Source: Candidatus Poribacteria bacterium
GTDB lineage: Bacteria > Poribacteria > WGA-4E > WGA-3G
DNA length: 64,000 bases
Direction of reading: 5' to 3'
NCBI GenBank assembly: GCA_022826805.1
Contig: JAJDUH010000022.1
Location: forward strand, 1-64,000
Below are positions 43,588 to 50,852 of the stretch, piece by piece (the stretch's first letter is position 1; each line of letters starts with the position of its first letter). Under the pieces are notes generated by a model. It made no database searches. It was not told the DNA's origin and saw nothing but the letters and a program-made list of their open reading frames with translations. Both the position numbers and the translations under genes were made by a program.

Positions 43588-43926
43588 ATGCGTAACACAT
43601 ATCCGAGAGAAGTAGAAATCTACCGTTCTCGGAATGGTCAAGAACCTTTCACAGAATGGCTGAACACAATTCGAGATCAGAAAACGCAAAAACGTATTCG
43701 GACACGACTTGCGGCTCTTAAATTAGGCAATTTTGAAGATTACAAATCTGTGGGGGACGGGGTCTTTGAGTTGCGTTTTCGTTTCGGGGTTGGTTATCGA
43801 ATTTATTTTCGTGAAGTGGATAATACCATTGTTCTTCTGCTCTGTGGTGGTGACAAATCATCGTAGAGGCGTGATATTGGATACGCAAAAGCCTATTGGT
43901 TGGAATACAAGGAGATGCACTCATGA
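43588..43926 (+). pseudogene. HigB/RelE-like toxin (DUF891, Gp49-like) with in-frame amber stop
   Basis: Translation from 43588 gives the toxin core REVEIYRSRNGQEPFTEWLN, FELRFRFGVGYRIYFREV and LLLCGGDKSS, then TAG at 43864-43866. The same frame continues RRDIGYAKAYWLEYKEMHS to TGA at 43924-43926. The family normally reads CGGDKSTQ..DI..A..Y, so TAG most likely replaced a glutamine codon (CAG). The downstream TGA overlaps the antitoxin ATG as ATGA, the usual coupling, which shows the full-length frame was the functional one. The shortened 92-residue product would lack the last helix. Fresh inactivation is likely. Confidence 0.8.
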
Positions 43927-44303
43927 GAAAAATGAGAACATACCGCGAGTACCTTATTGACACATTCACTGATCGCGGTGAAGCGATTGGGCACCTCCAA
44001 GTGGCACTTGAAGATTACCAAACCCACCGGAATACAGACATATTTCTATTCTTACTTGAAACCGTCGTGGAAGCCCAAGGGGGAATTGCTGAGCTTGCCA
44101 AGGAAACCGATACCAACCCACAAGTTCTTTCAGACGCTCTCACCAGTGACCATATACCGCTGATTGACAGACTTGGAACCATTCTTAAAGTCCTCGGATA
44201 CCAGTTGTCGATCGAACCCTTAGAAGTGGAAAGCCACAACCTTGAAACTGCTACCACGGCGGTGCCGGATGCAACAGCACCTCTGAGACAAGTAGTTAAA
44301 TAG
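43923..44303 (+). CDS. HigA-like antitoxin (addiction module antidote)
   Basis: 126 residues from the ATG at 43923, which overlaps the ancestral toxin stop as ATGA. MRTYREYLIDTFTDRGEAIGHLQVALEDY opens the protein (pattern YREYLI...HLQVALEDY), then QGGIAELAKETDTNPQVLSD forms the HTH, and LDRLGTILKVLGYQL-type sequence follows. Pattern of the family annotated as probable addiction module antidote proteins paired with DUF891 toxins. It would bind toxin and operator DNA. The start at 43896 seen in a longer reading lacks support. GGAG 10 bp upstream. Confidence 0.75.
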   Translation: MRKMRTYREYLIDTFTDRGEAIGHLQVALEDYQTHRNTDIFLFLLETVVEAQGGIAELAKETDTNPQVLSDALTSDHIPLIDRLGTILKVLGYQLSIEPLEVESHNLETATTAVPDATAPLRQVVK

Positions 44304-44313
44304 TAGGAGACAG

Positions 44314-45483
44314 ATGACCCATCAGACTAAAAAAATACATCGCGTCGGTATCATCATGAACGGTGTCACCGGTAGAATGGGGACAAACCAACACCTGATC
44401 CGCTCCATCTTGGCGATTGCAGAAGAAGGGGGAATCCCGATCGGCGATGGCGAAGTCATCATGCCCGATCCGTTTCTCGTCGGTAGGAATCCTGAGAAAT
44501 TGGAGAAGTTATCCGAAACCACCGGTGTCGAAAAATGGAGCACCGACCTCGACGCCGCGCTCGCCGATGATGCTTACGCCGTCTACTTCGATGCCCAGGT
44601 TACCTCACGTCGCGTCGATGCCGTCCAAGCCGCAATATCCGCTGGCAAACACATCTATTGTGAGAAACCGACTGCCACCACCACCGCCGACGCTTATCGC
44701 CTCTATGAACAGGCTGCGAAAGCCGGACTCAAGAGCGGTGTCGTTCAAGATAAACTCTGGTTGCCCGGCATTCAGAAACTGAAACGCCTGATAGATGCTA
44801 ACTTTTTCGGAGAGATTATCGCTGTCCGAGGCGAATTCGGCTATTGGGTTTTCCGAGGCGATGCCATCCCGACCCAACGTCCCTCGTGGAACTACCGCAC
44901 CGAAGACGGCGGCGGCATTATTCTCGACATGTTTAGCCACTGGCGGTACGTCATCGACAACCTTTTCGGCGCAGTCAAAGGCGTTTCCTGTATCGCTGCC
45001 ACGCATCTTCCACAACGATGGGATGAGCAAGGCAAACCTTATGCCAGTACCGCTGAAGATGCTGCCTATGCCACCTTTGAATTAGAAAACGGCATCATTG
45101 CACATTTTAACTCATCTTGGGCAGTCAGAGTCCGCCGCGATGATCTGTTGACCATACACGTAGACGGTTTGAACGGATCCGCCGTTGTAGGCTTGAGGGA
45201 TTGTTGGATCCAGCCCCTTTCCGGCACCCCACGTCCTGTCTGGAATCCCGACATCGAGCAACCCATTAAATTCTTTGATGGCTGGCTCAAGGTCCCGGAG
45301 CAGGAAGACTATGACAATGCCTTTAGGGCACAGTGGGAACTCTTTCTCCGACACGTTGTTGCCGATGAACCCTTCCCGTGGACGCTCCTCGCCGGTGCGA
45401 AGGGTGTGCAATTAGCAGAAAAAGGTATGGAATCCTGGCAGACCCGCAAATGGGTAGAACTACCAGAACTCTCGGCACTTTAA
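44314..45483 (+). CDS. Gfo/Idh/MocA-family oxidoreductase
   Basis: 389 residues. Unusual N-terminus: VGIIMNGVTGRMGTNQHLIR, a Rossmann loop GVTGRMG instead of the common GxGxxG; then YCEKPTATTTADAY with the catalytic lysine (about residue 113) and a C-terminal GGGIILDMFSHWRYVIDNLF with the histidine. Similar proteins are found in gene sets for sugar or cyclitol breakdown. Begins 10 bp after the antitoxin, with TAGGAG upstream, but functional linkage is unlikely. Substrate unknown. Confidence 0.82.
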   Translation: MTHQTKKIHRVGIIMNGVTGRMGTNQHLIRSILAIAEEGGIPIGDGEVIMPDPFLVGRNPEKLEKLSETTGVEKWSTDLDAALADDAYAVYFDAQVTSRRVDAVQAAISAGKHIYCEKPTATTTADAYRLYEQAAKAGLKSGVVQDKLWLPGIQKLKRLIDANFFGEIIAVRGEFGYWVFRGDAIPTQRPSWNYRTEDGGGIILDMFSHWRYVIDNLFGAVKGVSCIAATHLPQRWDEQGKPYASTAEDAAYATFELENGIIAHFNSSWAVRVRRDDLLTIHVDGLNGSAVVGLRDCWIQPLSGTPRPVWNPDIEQPIKFFDGWLKVPEQEDYDNAFRAQWELFLRHVVADEPFPWTLLAGAKGVQLAEKGMESWQTRKWVELPELSAL

Positions 45484-45711
45484 AAGTTGTAAAGTCCCAT
45501 TGATTTTAAATATACGCTGAACTTGATACACCCAAGTGTGTCACACATCTGACCCTGGAAAACCAGATCCACACTCCAACGCGCTACGCGATTCCGCATG
45601 AGATTGAGATCATCTGCATAATCTCGAATCGAAGAAGCATTCCGTGGGCAGCGCGGAGAAAATAAAAGGTATTATTCTAACATCTGAAACAACAAAATGG
45701 AGGATTTATAA

Positions 45712-47796
45712 ATGTTGCAGTCCGAGATTGTTACCGTACATGATTTGTTCGGAGGTCGTAGACAGTTCAAAATTCCTGTTTATCAGCGTCATTATGTCTG
45801 GAGTAAAGTCGATCAGTGGGAACCACTTTGGCAAGATATTGTAGAAAAAATTGAAGTTAATGCCAAAGTTGAGGTAGACCAAGATCGGACTCCTCATTTT
45901 ATTGGTGCTATTGTGACGCGGCAGCTTCCGCGGACAGTCGGAGGCGTCCCAGGATATGATATTATTGATGGTCAGCAACGACTCACAACCTTTCAAATCA
46001 TTCTCTGTGCGATTTCTGATGTTTGTCTTTCGGAAAATTTAGAGGATATTGCCCATCAAGCAGAGGAGTTCATAACAAATTCTGGATTGTTGTCGAACCG
46101 TTTTGACAATACAGCACTTAGAAATCCAGATGAAAAATATAAACTCATTCCAACTCAAACAGATAAGGCGTTTTTTGAGGCATTGATTGATGGAAAAGTC
46201 AACATGAGTCGAGGAACTATTCGAGGAGCCTACAATTTTTTCAGATCGAAGATTAAGAAATACATGACTGCAGAAGATTCTCCTCACCCAAAAGATGATC
46301 GTAACAGAATGATGTTTTTGCTTGATACCATTTTAAGGGACTTCCAAGTTGTTCAAATATTGATAGACTCGCATGCAAATTCTGAAAGAATTTTTGAATC
46401 TATTAATGCCAGAGGTAGAACAATTAACGAATTCGATCATCTCAGAAATAACATTTTTCTAAAAGCGCGAGTCAGTGGTAAGGATGTAGAAGATTTACAT
46501 GAGAAGCACTGGCTGCATTTTGAAGAGGATTATTGGACAAAAAAATTAAGCGCAGCTGACGAAGAAATGCTGGTATCTGAGCATTTTCTTCAACATTTCC
46601 TCATGGCAAAACTCAAAAAGGATAGTATTGCCTATCGAGACTTATTTTATATATATGACCGGGAATATCGCGCAGATTTGGTGAAAGATAAGGGTGTAGA
46701 ATTTGAATTCCTTGAGTTAAAGAAGTATTCAAAAGTTTATCGAGTAATGGTCGATTGTTCATGCGATTCAGAGGGTTGGGATGAATTTCATTCTATGAAG
46801 CGAATGACCTTGATCGCACAACGAATGGGGTTTTATAAACATCTCAATATCACCAGTTTGCACCCATTCATATTATTTATTGTAAATGAATTAGAAATGT
46901 CCTACGAAGAACTTGAAACAATCTTCAATATCTTGGAATCCTATACCATGCGACGTCTGCTTTGCAGCAACCAAGGTACTCATAACTATAGTGAACTCTT
47001 TGCTAATATTATCAGATCCGCTGGTAAAGCCAATTGGGATTCAGGAGAATTAGGGGGGTATCTATCGCGTCTGGAGGCATCCGACAAGTGGCCAAATGAT
47101 GATGATGTTAGGCGGGCCTTGGCGCGGTGTGGAGATGACAGTATGAATAATCGTGTCGTCACACGCTATATTCTATATCGCATTGAACTCCTCAAAGCAG
47201 CCGCTGATAGCACGTTAAGAGAAGCGTTGAAATTTAGCAACCGGCTTACGAGAGAACACGTAATGCCCATACAATGGCAAGAAAACTGGACCTTGCCGGA
47301 TTCACAGGATTCTAACCTTACAAAGGAAAGGGAGAGAGCAAAACAAAGCATAGGAAACCTAACCCTCCTCACACAGAAGCTCAACTACGAATTGGGAAAT
47401 CAACCCTTCTCTGAGAAGCAAAAGTCTTTATTGAGAAATTCGGATCTTAAGTTAACCCAAGAAATAGTGTATGAAAGTATGGATTCACTTCAAAGAAGAG
47501 AAACTTGGGACGTAACAGAAATTGTTGATAGAGAAGAAAAATTATGGCAATGTTTCTGTGAAGAGATATGGCCAGATGCCAGATCATTTGTGGTATGGTA
47601 TTTTGGAGAGTTAAAGCATTGGCATCCTAATATCACTGACGGTTTCATAATAGATGAAGAAGGTGAAGAAATTCCTGTGAACGGGTCAGCGTTTCAACAT
47701 TTAGACCTTCCTTCACTGCGGAAAGGTACGAAGGTTAAATTTGAGAAAATATCAACTGGGAGCGGGACCAAAGCTATTAAAGTAGTCAAGGTATAG
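45712..47796 (+). CDS. DUF262/DUF1524 (GmrSD-like) protein with cold-shock-like C-terminus
   Basis: 694 residues. N-terminal DUF262: FKIPVYQRHYVW (about 19-30), FIGAIVTRQ, and YDIIDGQQRLTTFQ with DGQQR at 86-90, a ParB/sulfiredoxin-like NTPase motif. Central helical part. DUF1524 HNH-type nuclease: REHVMPIQW (H515) and SIGNLTLLTQKLN near 546-558. In GmrSD enzymes these cleave modified DNA. The last ~55 residues, GFIIDEEGEEIPVNGSAFQH then LPSLRKGTKVKFEK, resemble a cold-shock/OB fold (RNP-like GFI...G.EI.V..SAF), an unusual addition. AATGGAGG lies about 9 bp upstream. The next gene is a PD-(D/E)XK protein 58 bp away. Putative phage or foreign DNA defence. Confidence 0.8.
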   Translation: MLQSEIVTVHDLFGGRRQFKIPVYQRHYVWSKVDQWEPLWQDIVEKIEVNAKVEVDQDRTPHFIGAIVTRQLPRTVGGVPGYDIIDGQQRLTTFQIILCAISDVCLSENLEDIAHQAEEFITNSGLLSNRFDNTALRNPDEKYKLIPTQTDKAFFEALIDGKVNMSRGTIRGAYNFFRSKIKKYMTAEDSPHPKDDRNRMMFLLDTILRDFQVVQILIDSHANSERIFESINARGRTINEFDHLRNNIFLKARVSGKDVEDLHEKHWLHFEEDYWTKKLSAADEEMLVSEHFLQHFLMAKLKKDSIAYRDLFYIYDREYRADLVKDKGVEFEFLELKKYSKVYRVMVDCSCDSEGWDEFHSMKRMTLIAQRMGFYKHLNITSLHPFILFIVNELEMSYEELETIFNILESYTMRRLLCSNQGTHNYSELFANIIRSAGKANWDSGELGGYLSRLEASDKWPNDDDVRRALARCGDDSMNNRVVTRYILYRIELLKAAADSTLREALKFSNRLTREHVMPIQWQENWTLPDSQDSNLTKERERAKQSIGNLTLLTQKLNYELGNQPFSEKQKSLLRNSDLKLTQEIVYESMDSLQRRETWDVTEIVDREEKLWQCFCEEIWPDARSFVVWYFGELKHWHPNITDGFIIDEEGEEIPVNGSAFQHLDLPSLRKGTKVKFEKISTGSGTKAIKVVKV

Positions 47797-47854
47797 TAGT
47801 TATTTCCCAAGGATCATTCAACCCAGAACAAATTTTTTACCAAAGGAAATTAGA

Positions 47855-48529
47855 ATGCTAACCGAACCGCAAGTCATCCAGTCAGTTGTAAGGTATTTTA
47901 GCAGACCTCAATTCAGCGGATTTTACACTCGACGCGAAGTAGGAATTCAAATGGGTTCTTCACGACGTCTTGCTGATATCGTACTTTACACAGATAATAA
48001 TCCAACACAAATGGTTGTGATTGTAGAATGTAAGCGCGAAGGAATGCCCGGAATTGATCAGTTAAAATCTTACCTTTCCGCTTCAGCTACAGAATTAGGC
48101 ATATTTGCAAATACTGGTAATCCCAACCAGTGGCATTATTTTAAAAATTGTGGTAGTAATGAGTTTCAAGGGATTACTCTCGCCGATTTCGAGAATCGAC
48201 TGAAGGAACTCAGACCGCTACCTGAACCTCAACGAAGGAAAGATTTAATGAATGATACCAAACTGAGAGCCCGCACCGCCTTGTTTGAACTTAAAGAAAC
48301 TGTACTCACCGTTTTACTCGAATCCCGAGAAGCCGGTGAGGGACCTATCCAATATGAACCGATTAGACAACGTCTCGGTATACCCAAGGTAAATGAGCCA
48401 TCTGCCAATACTAACTCGCTTATTATTGGTATTCTCGACCATCTTCAGACCGATGGACTTGTTCAGTCTGAGACAAACGTTGGATGGCAGATCACCGAAG
48501 AAACTGCCTCACTTTTGAATGATGCTTAG
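47855..48529 (+). CDS. Stand-alone HSDR_N-type PD-(D/E)XK protein with C-terminal winged helix
   Basis: 224 residues. N-terminal domain like that of type I R subunits: LADIVLY with D41, VVIVECKREG with E58 and K60, and IDQLKSYL with Q69. This is the same D...ExK...Q pattern as the N-terminal domain of the 5896 methylase. The C-terminal ~100 residues look like a winged-helix DNA-binding domain (IGILDHLQTDGLVQSETNVG). No helicase or methylase domain. With the DUF262/DUF1524 gene just upstream it may form a two-gene defence unit; that pairing is inference from position. AAAGGAAA precedes the ATG. Confidence 0.75.
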   Translation: MLTEPQVIQSVVRYFSRPQFSGFYTRREVGIQMGSSRRLADIVLYTDNNPTQMVVIVECKREGMPGIDQLKSYLSASATELGIFANTGNPNQWHYFKNCGSNEFQGITLADFENRLKELRPLPEPQRRKDLMNDTKLRARTALFELKETVLTVLLESREAGEGPIQYEPIRQRLGIPKVNEPSANTNSLIIGILDHLQTDGLVQSETNVGWQITEETASLLNDA

Positions 48530-48593
48530 AACTATATCTGCCCTGTAAGTAGGCATACTCGAATATGTTGTACCACAAACTGAAGGAGGTGAA

Positions 48594-49055
48594 ATGAACC
48601 CAAAACTCATTGAACGCTGACAAGCAGAATTTGAAACAGCAGATATAGAGGCAGTTCAGCAAATGCTTGCTGAAGCACCAGATCTCGTAAACGTGAAAAT
48701 AAATCGGATATTGTCACTCCTTAGTGCAAGTATTAGGATCAAAGATCTCGATAAAGTCAAGGCACTTATGGAGGCAGGTGCCGACGTAAACAACAATGAC
48801 CTAGGCACGCACTGGCCAAGCAAAGATTACGAGATTAACCGGTACCTCATCAGCCAGGGAACTGACGTCAATCAACCCTCCTATCTTGGGTTTCATGCCG
48901 TCGGCGTCGCCAACTTCGACTCTTTTTTGCTCATGGTAGAAAATGGGTTGGATCCGAATTTCGCATGGCCCTACAACGGCGAAACCTTACTCCATGTGCA
49001 ATCCCGCCACTATCTCCTGTCCTTCCGTTCACAGAAATTCGTACAATCTCTGTAA
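48594..49055 (+). pseudogene. Ankyrin-repeat protein gene, broken by an in-frame TGA
   Basis: A strong AAGGAGGTG precedes ATG at 48594, but the frame meets TGA at 48618 after MNPKLIER. It then continues intact: QAEFETADIEAVQQMLAEAP, DLDKVKALMEAGADVNNN, YLISQGTDVNQPSYLGFHAV and LLMVENGLDPNFAWPYNGET, i.e. three to four ankyrin repeats. The 3' end runs into the dispersed AATCTCTGTAATCCGCGATT repeat, which supplies the stop, so the C-terminus also looks truncated. Reinitiation at 48663 could still make about 130 residues. Confidence 0.7.
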
Positions 49056-49076
49056 TCCGCGATTCAGACAAAAATG

Positions 49077-49105
49077 TTGTGTCATCTGGAAAAATGTTGT
49101 ATAAT
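49077..49105 (+). promoter_or_regulatory. Promoter giving a leaderless rtcB transcript
   Basis: TTGTGT (49077-49082), 17-bp spacer, perfect TATAAT (49100-49105). The rtcB ATG is at 49112, only 7 bp beyond the -10, so transcription should start at or next to the start codon. No Shine-Dalgarno is present. AAAAATGTTGT occurs twice, 20 bp apart (49070 and 49090), a possible regulator site. Confidence 0.65.
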
Positions 49106-49111
49106 AGATGT

Positions 49112-50569
49112 ATGGCACAACAAAACATAACACTCCAAAAACTTGACGAATACCGCTGGCGCATCCCGAAAAGCTACATGAAAGGCATGCGCGTTGATGG
49201 TATTGTCTATGCCAACGAGAAACTTCTCAGGCAGTCAAAAAGTGACGAGGCACTGCAACAAGTCGCAAACGTTGCACATCTCCCCGGTATTGTCAAACAC
49301 TCACTCGCAATGCCTGATTTGCACTGGGGCTACGGCTTCGTTATCGGCGGGGTCGCCGCTACAGATCCCCAAGCAGATGGTGTCGTCTCTCCCGGAGGCA
49401 TCGGATACGACATCAATTGCGGGGTCCGGCTCATCCGTACCAACCTTGATGTCTCGCAGCTTGAAGGGAAGCGGAAAGCGCTCGTCGCTAAATTGTTCGA
49501 GAATGTCCCGTGTGGTGTCGGATCAAGCGGCAAAATTCGACTCACCGTCCAAGAAGAGCGGCAGATGTTAGAAAAAGGTGCACTCTGGGCGATTGAGCGT
49601 GAATACGGACACCTAGGTGATCTCAACTTTACCGAGGCGACCGGATTTCTCCAACACGCTAACGCCGATGCTGCAAGCCAACGCGCTTTAGAGCGCGGCA
49701 AAAACCAACTTGGAACACTCGGATCCGGCAACCATTTTCTCGAAGTCCAAACCGTTGACCGCATCTTTTACCGAGAAGCCGCTGACGCGATGGGGTTAAG
49801 CGAAGGCAGTGTATGTGTCATGATTCACACCGGTTCACGCGGCTTCGGCTATCAGATCTGCGATGAACACGTCAAGAGTTGGGTCAAGGTTGCTGAAAGG
49901 TACGGCATCAACCTCCCTGACCGGCAGCTCGCCTCCGCACCGATCAACTCACCGGAAGGACAGGACTACATCACTGCCATGGCGTGTAGTGCAAACTATG
50001 CGTGGAACAATCGGCAATGTATCATGCACCTCGTTCGCCAGACCTTCATGCAATTTTTTGGAACAACCGAAAATGAACTCGGTTTGGAACTGGTCTACGA
50101 TGTGGCACATAACATCGGAAAGTTTGAAAAACACACCGTTGATGGCAAAGAACGCGAGTTGTTTATCCATCGCAAAGGAGCGACCCGCGCCTTCCCCGCA
50201 GGACATCCAGAGATCCCCGAAAAATATCAGAAGGTTGGACAACCCGTGCTGATCCCTGGTGATATGGGGACAGCCTCTTATGTGTTGGTCGGTAATCCGG
50301 GCGCGATGGCAGAGACATGGGGCACAACCTGCCACGGTGCAGGTCGGGTTCTCTCTCGGAGAAAAGCAATTGCTTTGACCAAAGGACGTTCTATCCAGAA
50401 AGATTTAGAGGCACAAGGCATTTATGTTCGGGCAGAAGGGAGGCGCACGCTCCAAGAAGAGGTCTCTGAAGCTTACAAGGATGTCGATGAGGTCGTCCGC
50501 GTCGTCGATAAAGCAGGACTCTCACGCCGCGTCGCGCGTCTCCGTCCTATCGCAGTTGTAAAAGGCTAA
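49112..50569 (+). CDS. rtcB: RNA-splicing ligase RtcB
   Basis: 485 residues from the ATG at 49112 (MAQQNITLQKLDEYRWRIP); a longer in-frame reading from 48965 passes through the ankyrin remnant and is not used. Conserved sites: GGIGYDINCGVRL, GSGNHFLEVQ, HTGSRGFGYQ, YDVAHNIGKFE, HRKGATRAFPAGHP and CHGAGRVLSRR, the last with the histidine that takes GMP. It joins 2',3'-cyclic phosphate or 3'-phosphate RNA ends to 5'-OH ends using GTP and Mn2+, in tRNA splicing or RNA repair. No archease gene is adjacent. Confidence 0.93.
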   Translation: MAQQNITLQKLDEYRWRIPKSYMKGMRVDGIVYANEKLLRQSKSDEALQQVANVAHLPGIVKHSLAMPDLHWGYGFVIGGVAATDPQADGVVSPGGIGYDINCGVRLIRTNLDVSQLEGKRKALVAKLFENVPCGVGSSGKIRLTVQEERQMLEKGALWAIEREYGHLGDLNFTEATGFLQHANADAASQRALERGKNQLGTLGSGNHFLEVQTVDRIFYREAADAMGLSEGSVCVMIHTGSRGFGYQICDEHVKSWVKVAERYGINLPDRQLASAPINSPEGQDYITAMACSANYAWNNRQCIMHLVRQTFMQFFGTTENELGLELVYDVAHNIGKFEKHTVDGKERELFIHRKGATRAFPAGHPEIPEKYQKVGQPVLIPGDMGTASYVLVGNPGAMAETWGTTCHGAGRVLSRRKAIALTKGRSIQKDLEAQGIYVRAEGRRTLQEEVSEAYKDVDEVVRVVDKAGLSRRVARLRPIAVVKG

Positions 50570-50623
50570 AACGGACGAATGTCTATTTTTTTATCAGTTT
50601 TATCGGAACATGTTGAAAAAATA

Positions 50624-50653
50624 GGCAATCTTACCCTTTAAATTGCCCTTTTT
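50624..50653 (+). terminator. Probable rtcB terminator
   Basis: GGCAAT (50624-50629) and ATTGCC (50642-50647) form a 6-bp stem with a 12-nt loop, followed by CTTTTT. Lies 55 bp after the rtcB stop. Weak but correctly placed, directly before the sigma-54 promoter. Confidence 0.5.
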
Positions 50654-50656
50654 CTA

Positions 50657-50674
50657 TTGGCACAGAAATTGCTT
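50657..50674 (+). promoter_or_regulatory. Sigma-54 (RpoN) promoter
   Basis: TTGGCACAGAAATTGCTT matches the -24/-12 consensus TGGCAC-N5-TTGC(A/T) exactly, with GG and GC 12 bp apart. Predicted start of transcription is near 50684. The next coding sequence on this strand is more than 3 kb away, so the promoter must serve an RNA or a lost gene. Confidence 0.7.
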
Positions 50675-50683
50675 AGGTCTATG

Positions 50684-50817
50684 TAAGCCTCCTTGGGTAA
50701 GCCGGAGCCATAATTCCTAAAAGGTGTAATTTGCAAGTCTCTGTTGCACACGCGAGTTAGGTTAGGACCCTGAATCTTTTGGAACCAATTAGGAATATGG
50801 CTTCCAGCTTTTTTTTT
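50684..50817 (+). ncRNA. Candidate sigma-54-dependent small RNA (~134 nt)
   Basis: Bounded by a perfect -24/-12 promoter upstream and a terminator downstream: GGAACCA (50781-50787) pairs with TGGCTTCC (50798-50805, one bulged base), then nine T residues at 50809-50817. The U-run fits the plus strand only. No ORF with a start codon is contained. It includes the direct repeat GTAAGCC (50683 and 50695 region). No known RNA family was recognised. Alternative: remnant leader of a deleted gene. Confidence 0.45.
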
Positions 50818-50852
50818 ACGTTTGTCTCCGCATCCCTTTTTATTTGAAAATA

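Noticed and set aside
13795..48620. Possible recoding of TGA or TAG as sense codons, because several genes have in-frame stops
   Set aside because: TGA and TAG end many intact genes here, including tightly coupled overlaps (pgsA-thpR, antitoxins, hemB). Each in-frame stop fits a single lesion in an accessory gene.
48965..49111. Long N-terminal extension of rtcB
   Set aside because: It runs through the ankyrin remnant and the dispersed repeat, and RtcB homologues start near MAQQNITL.
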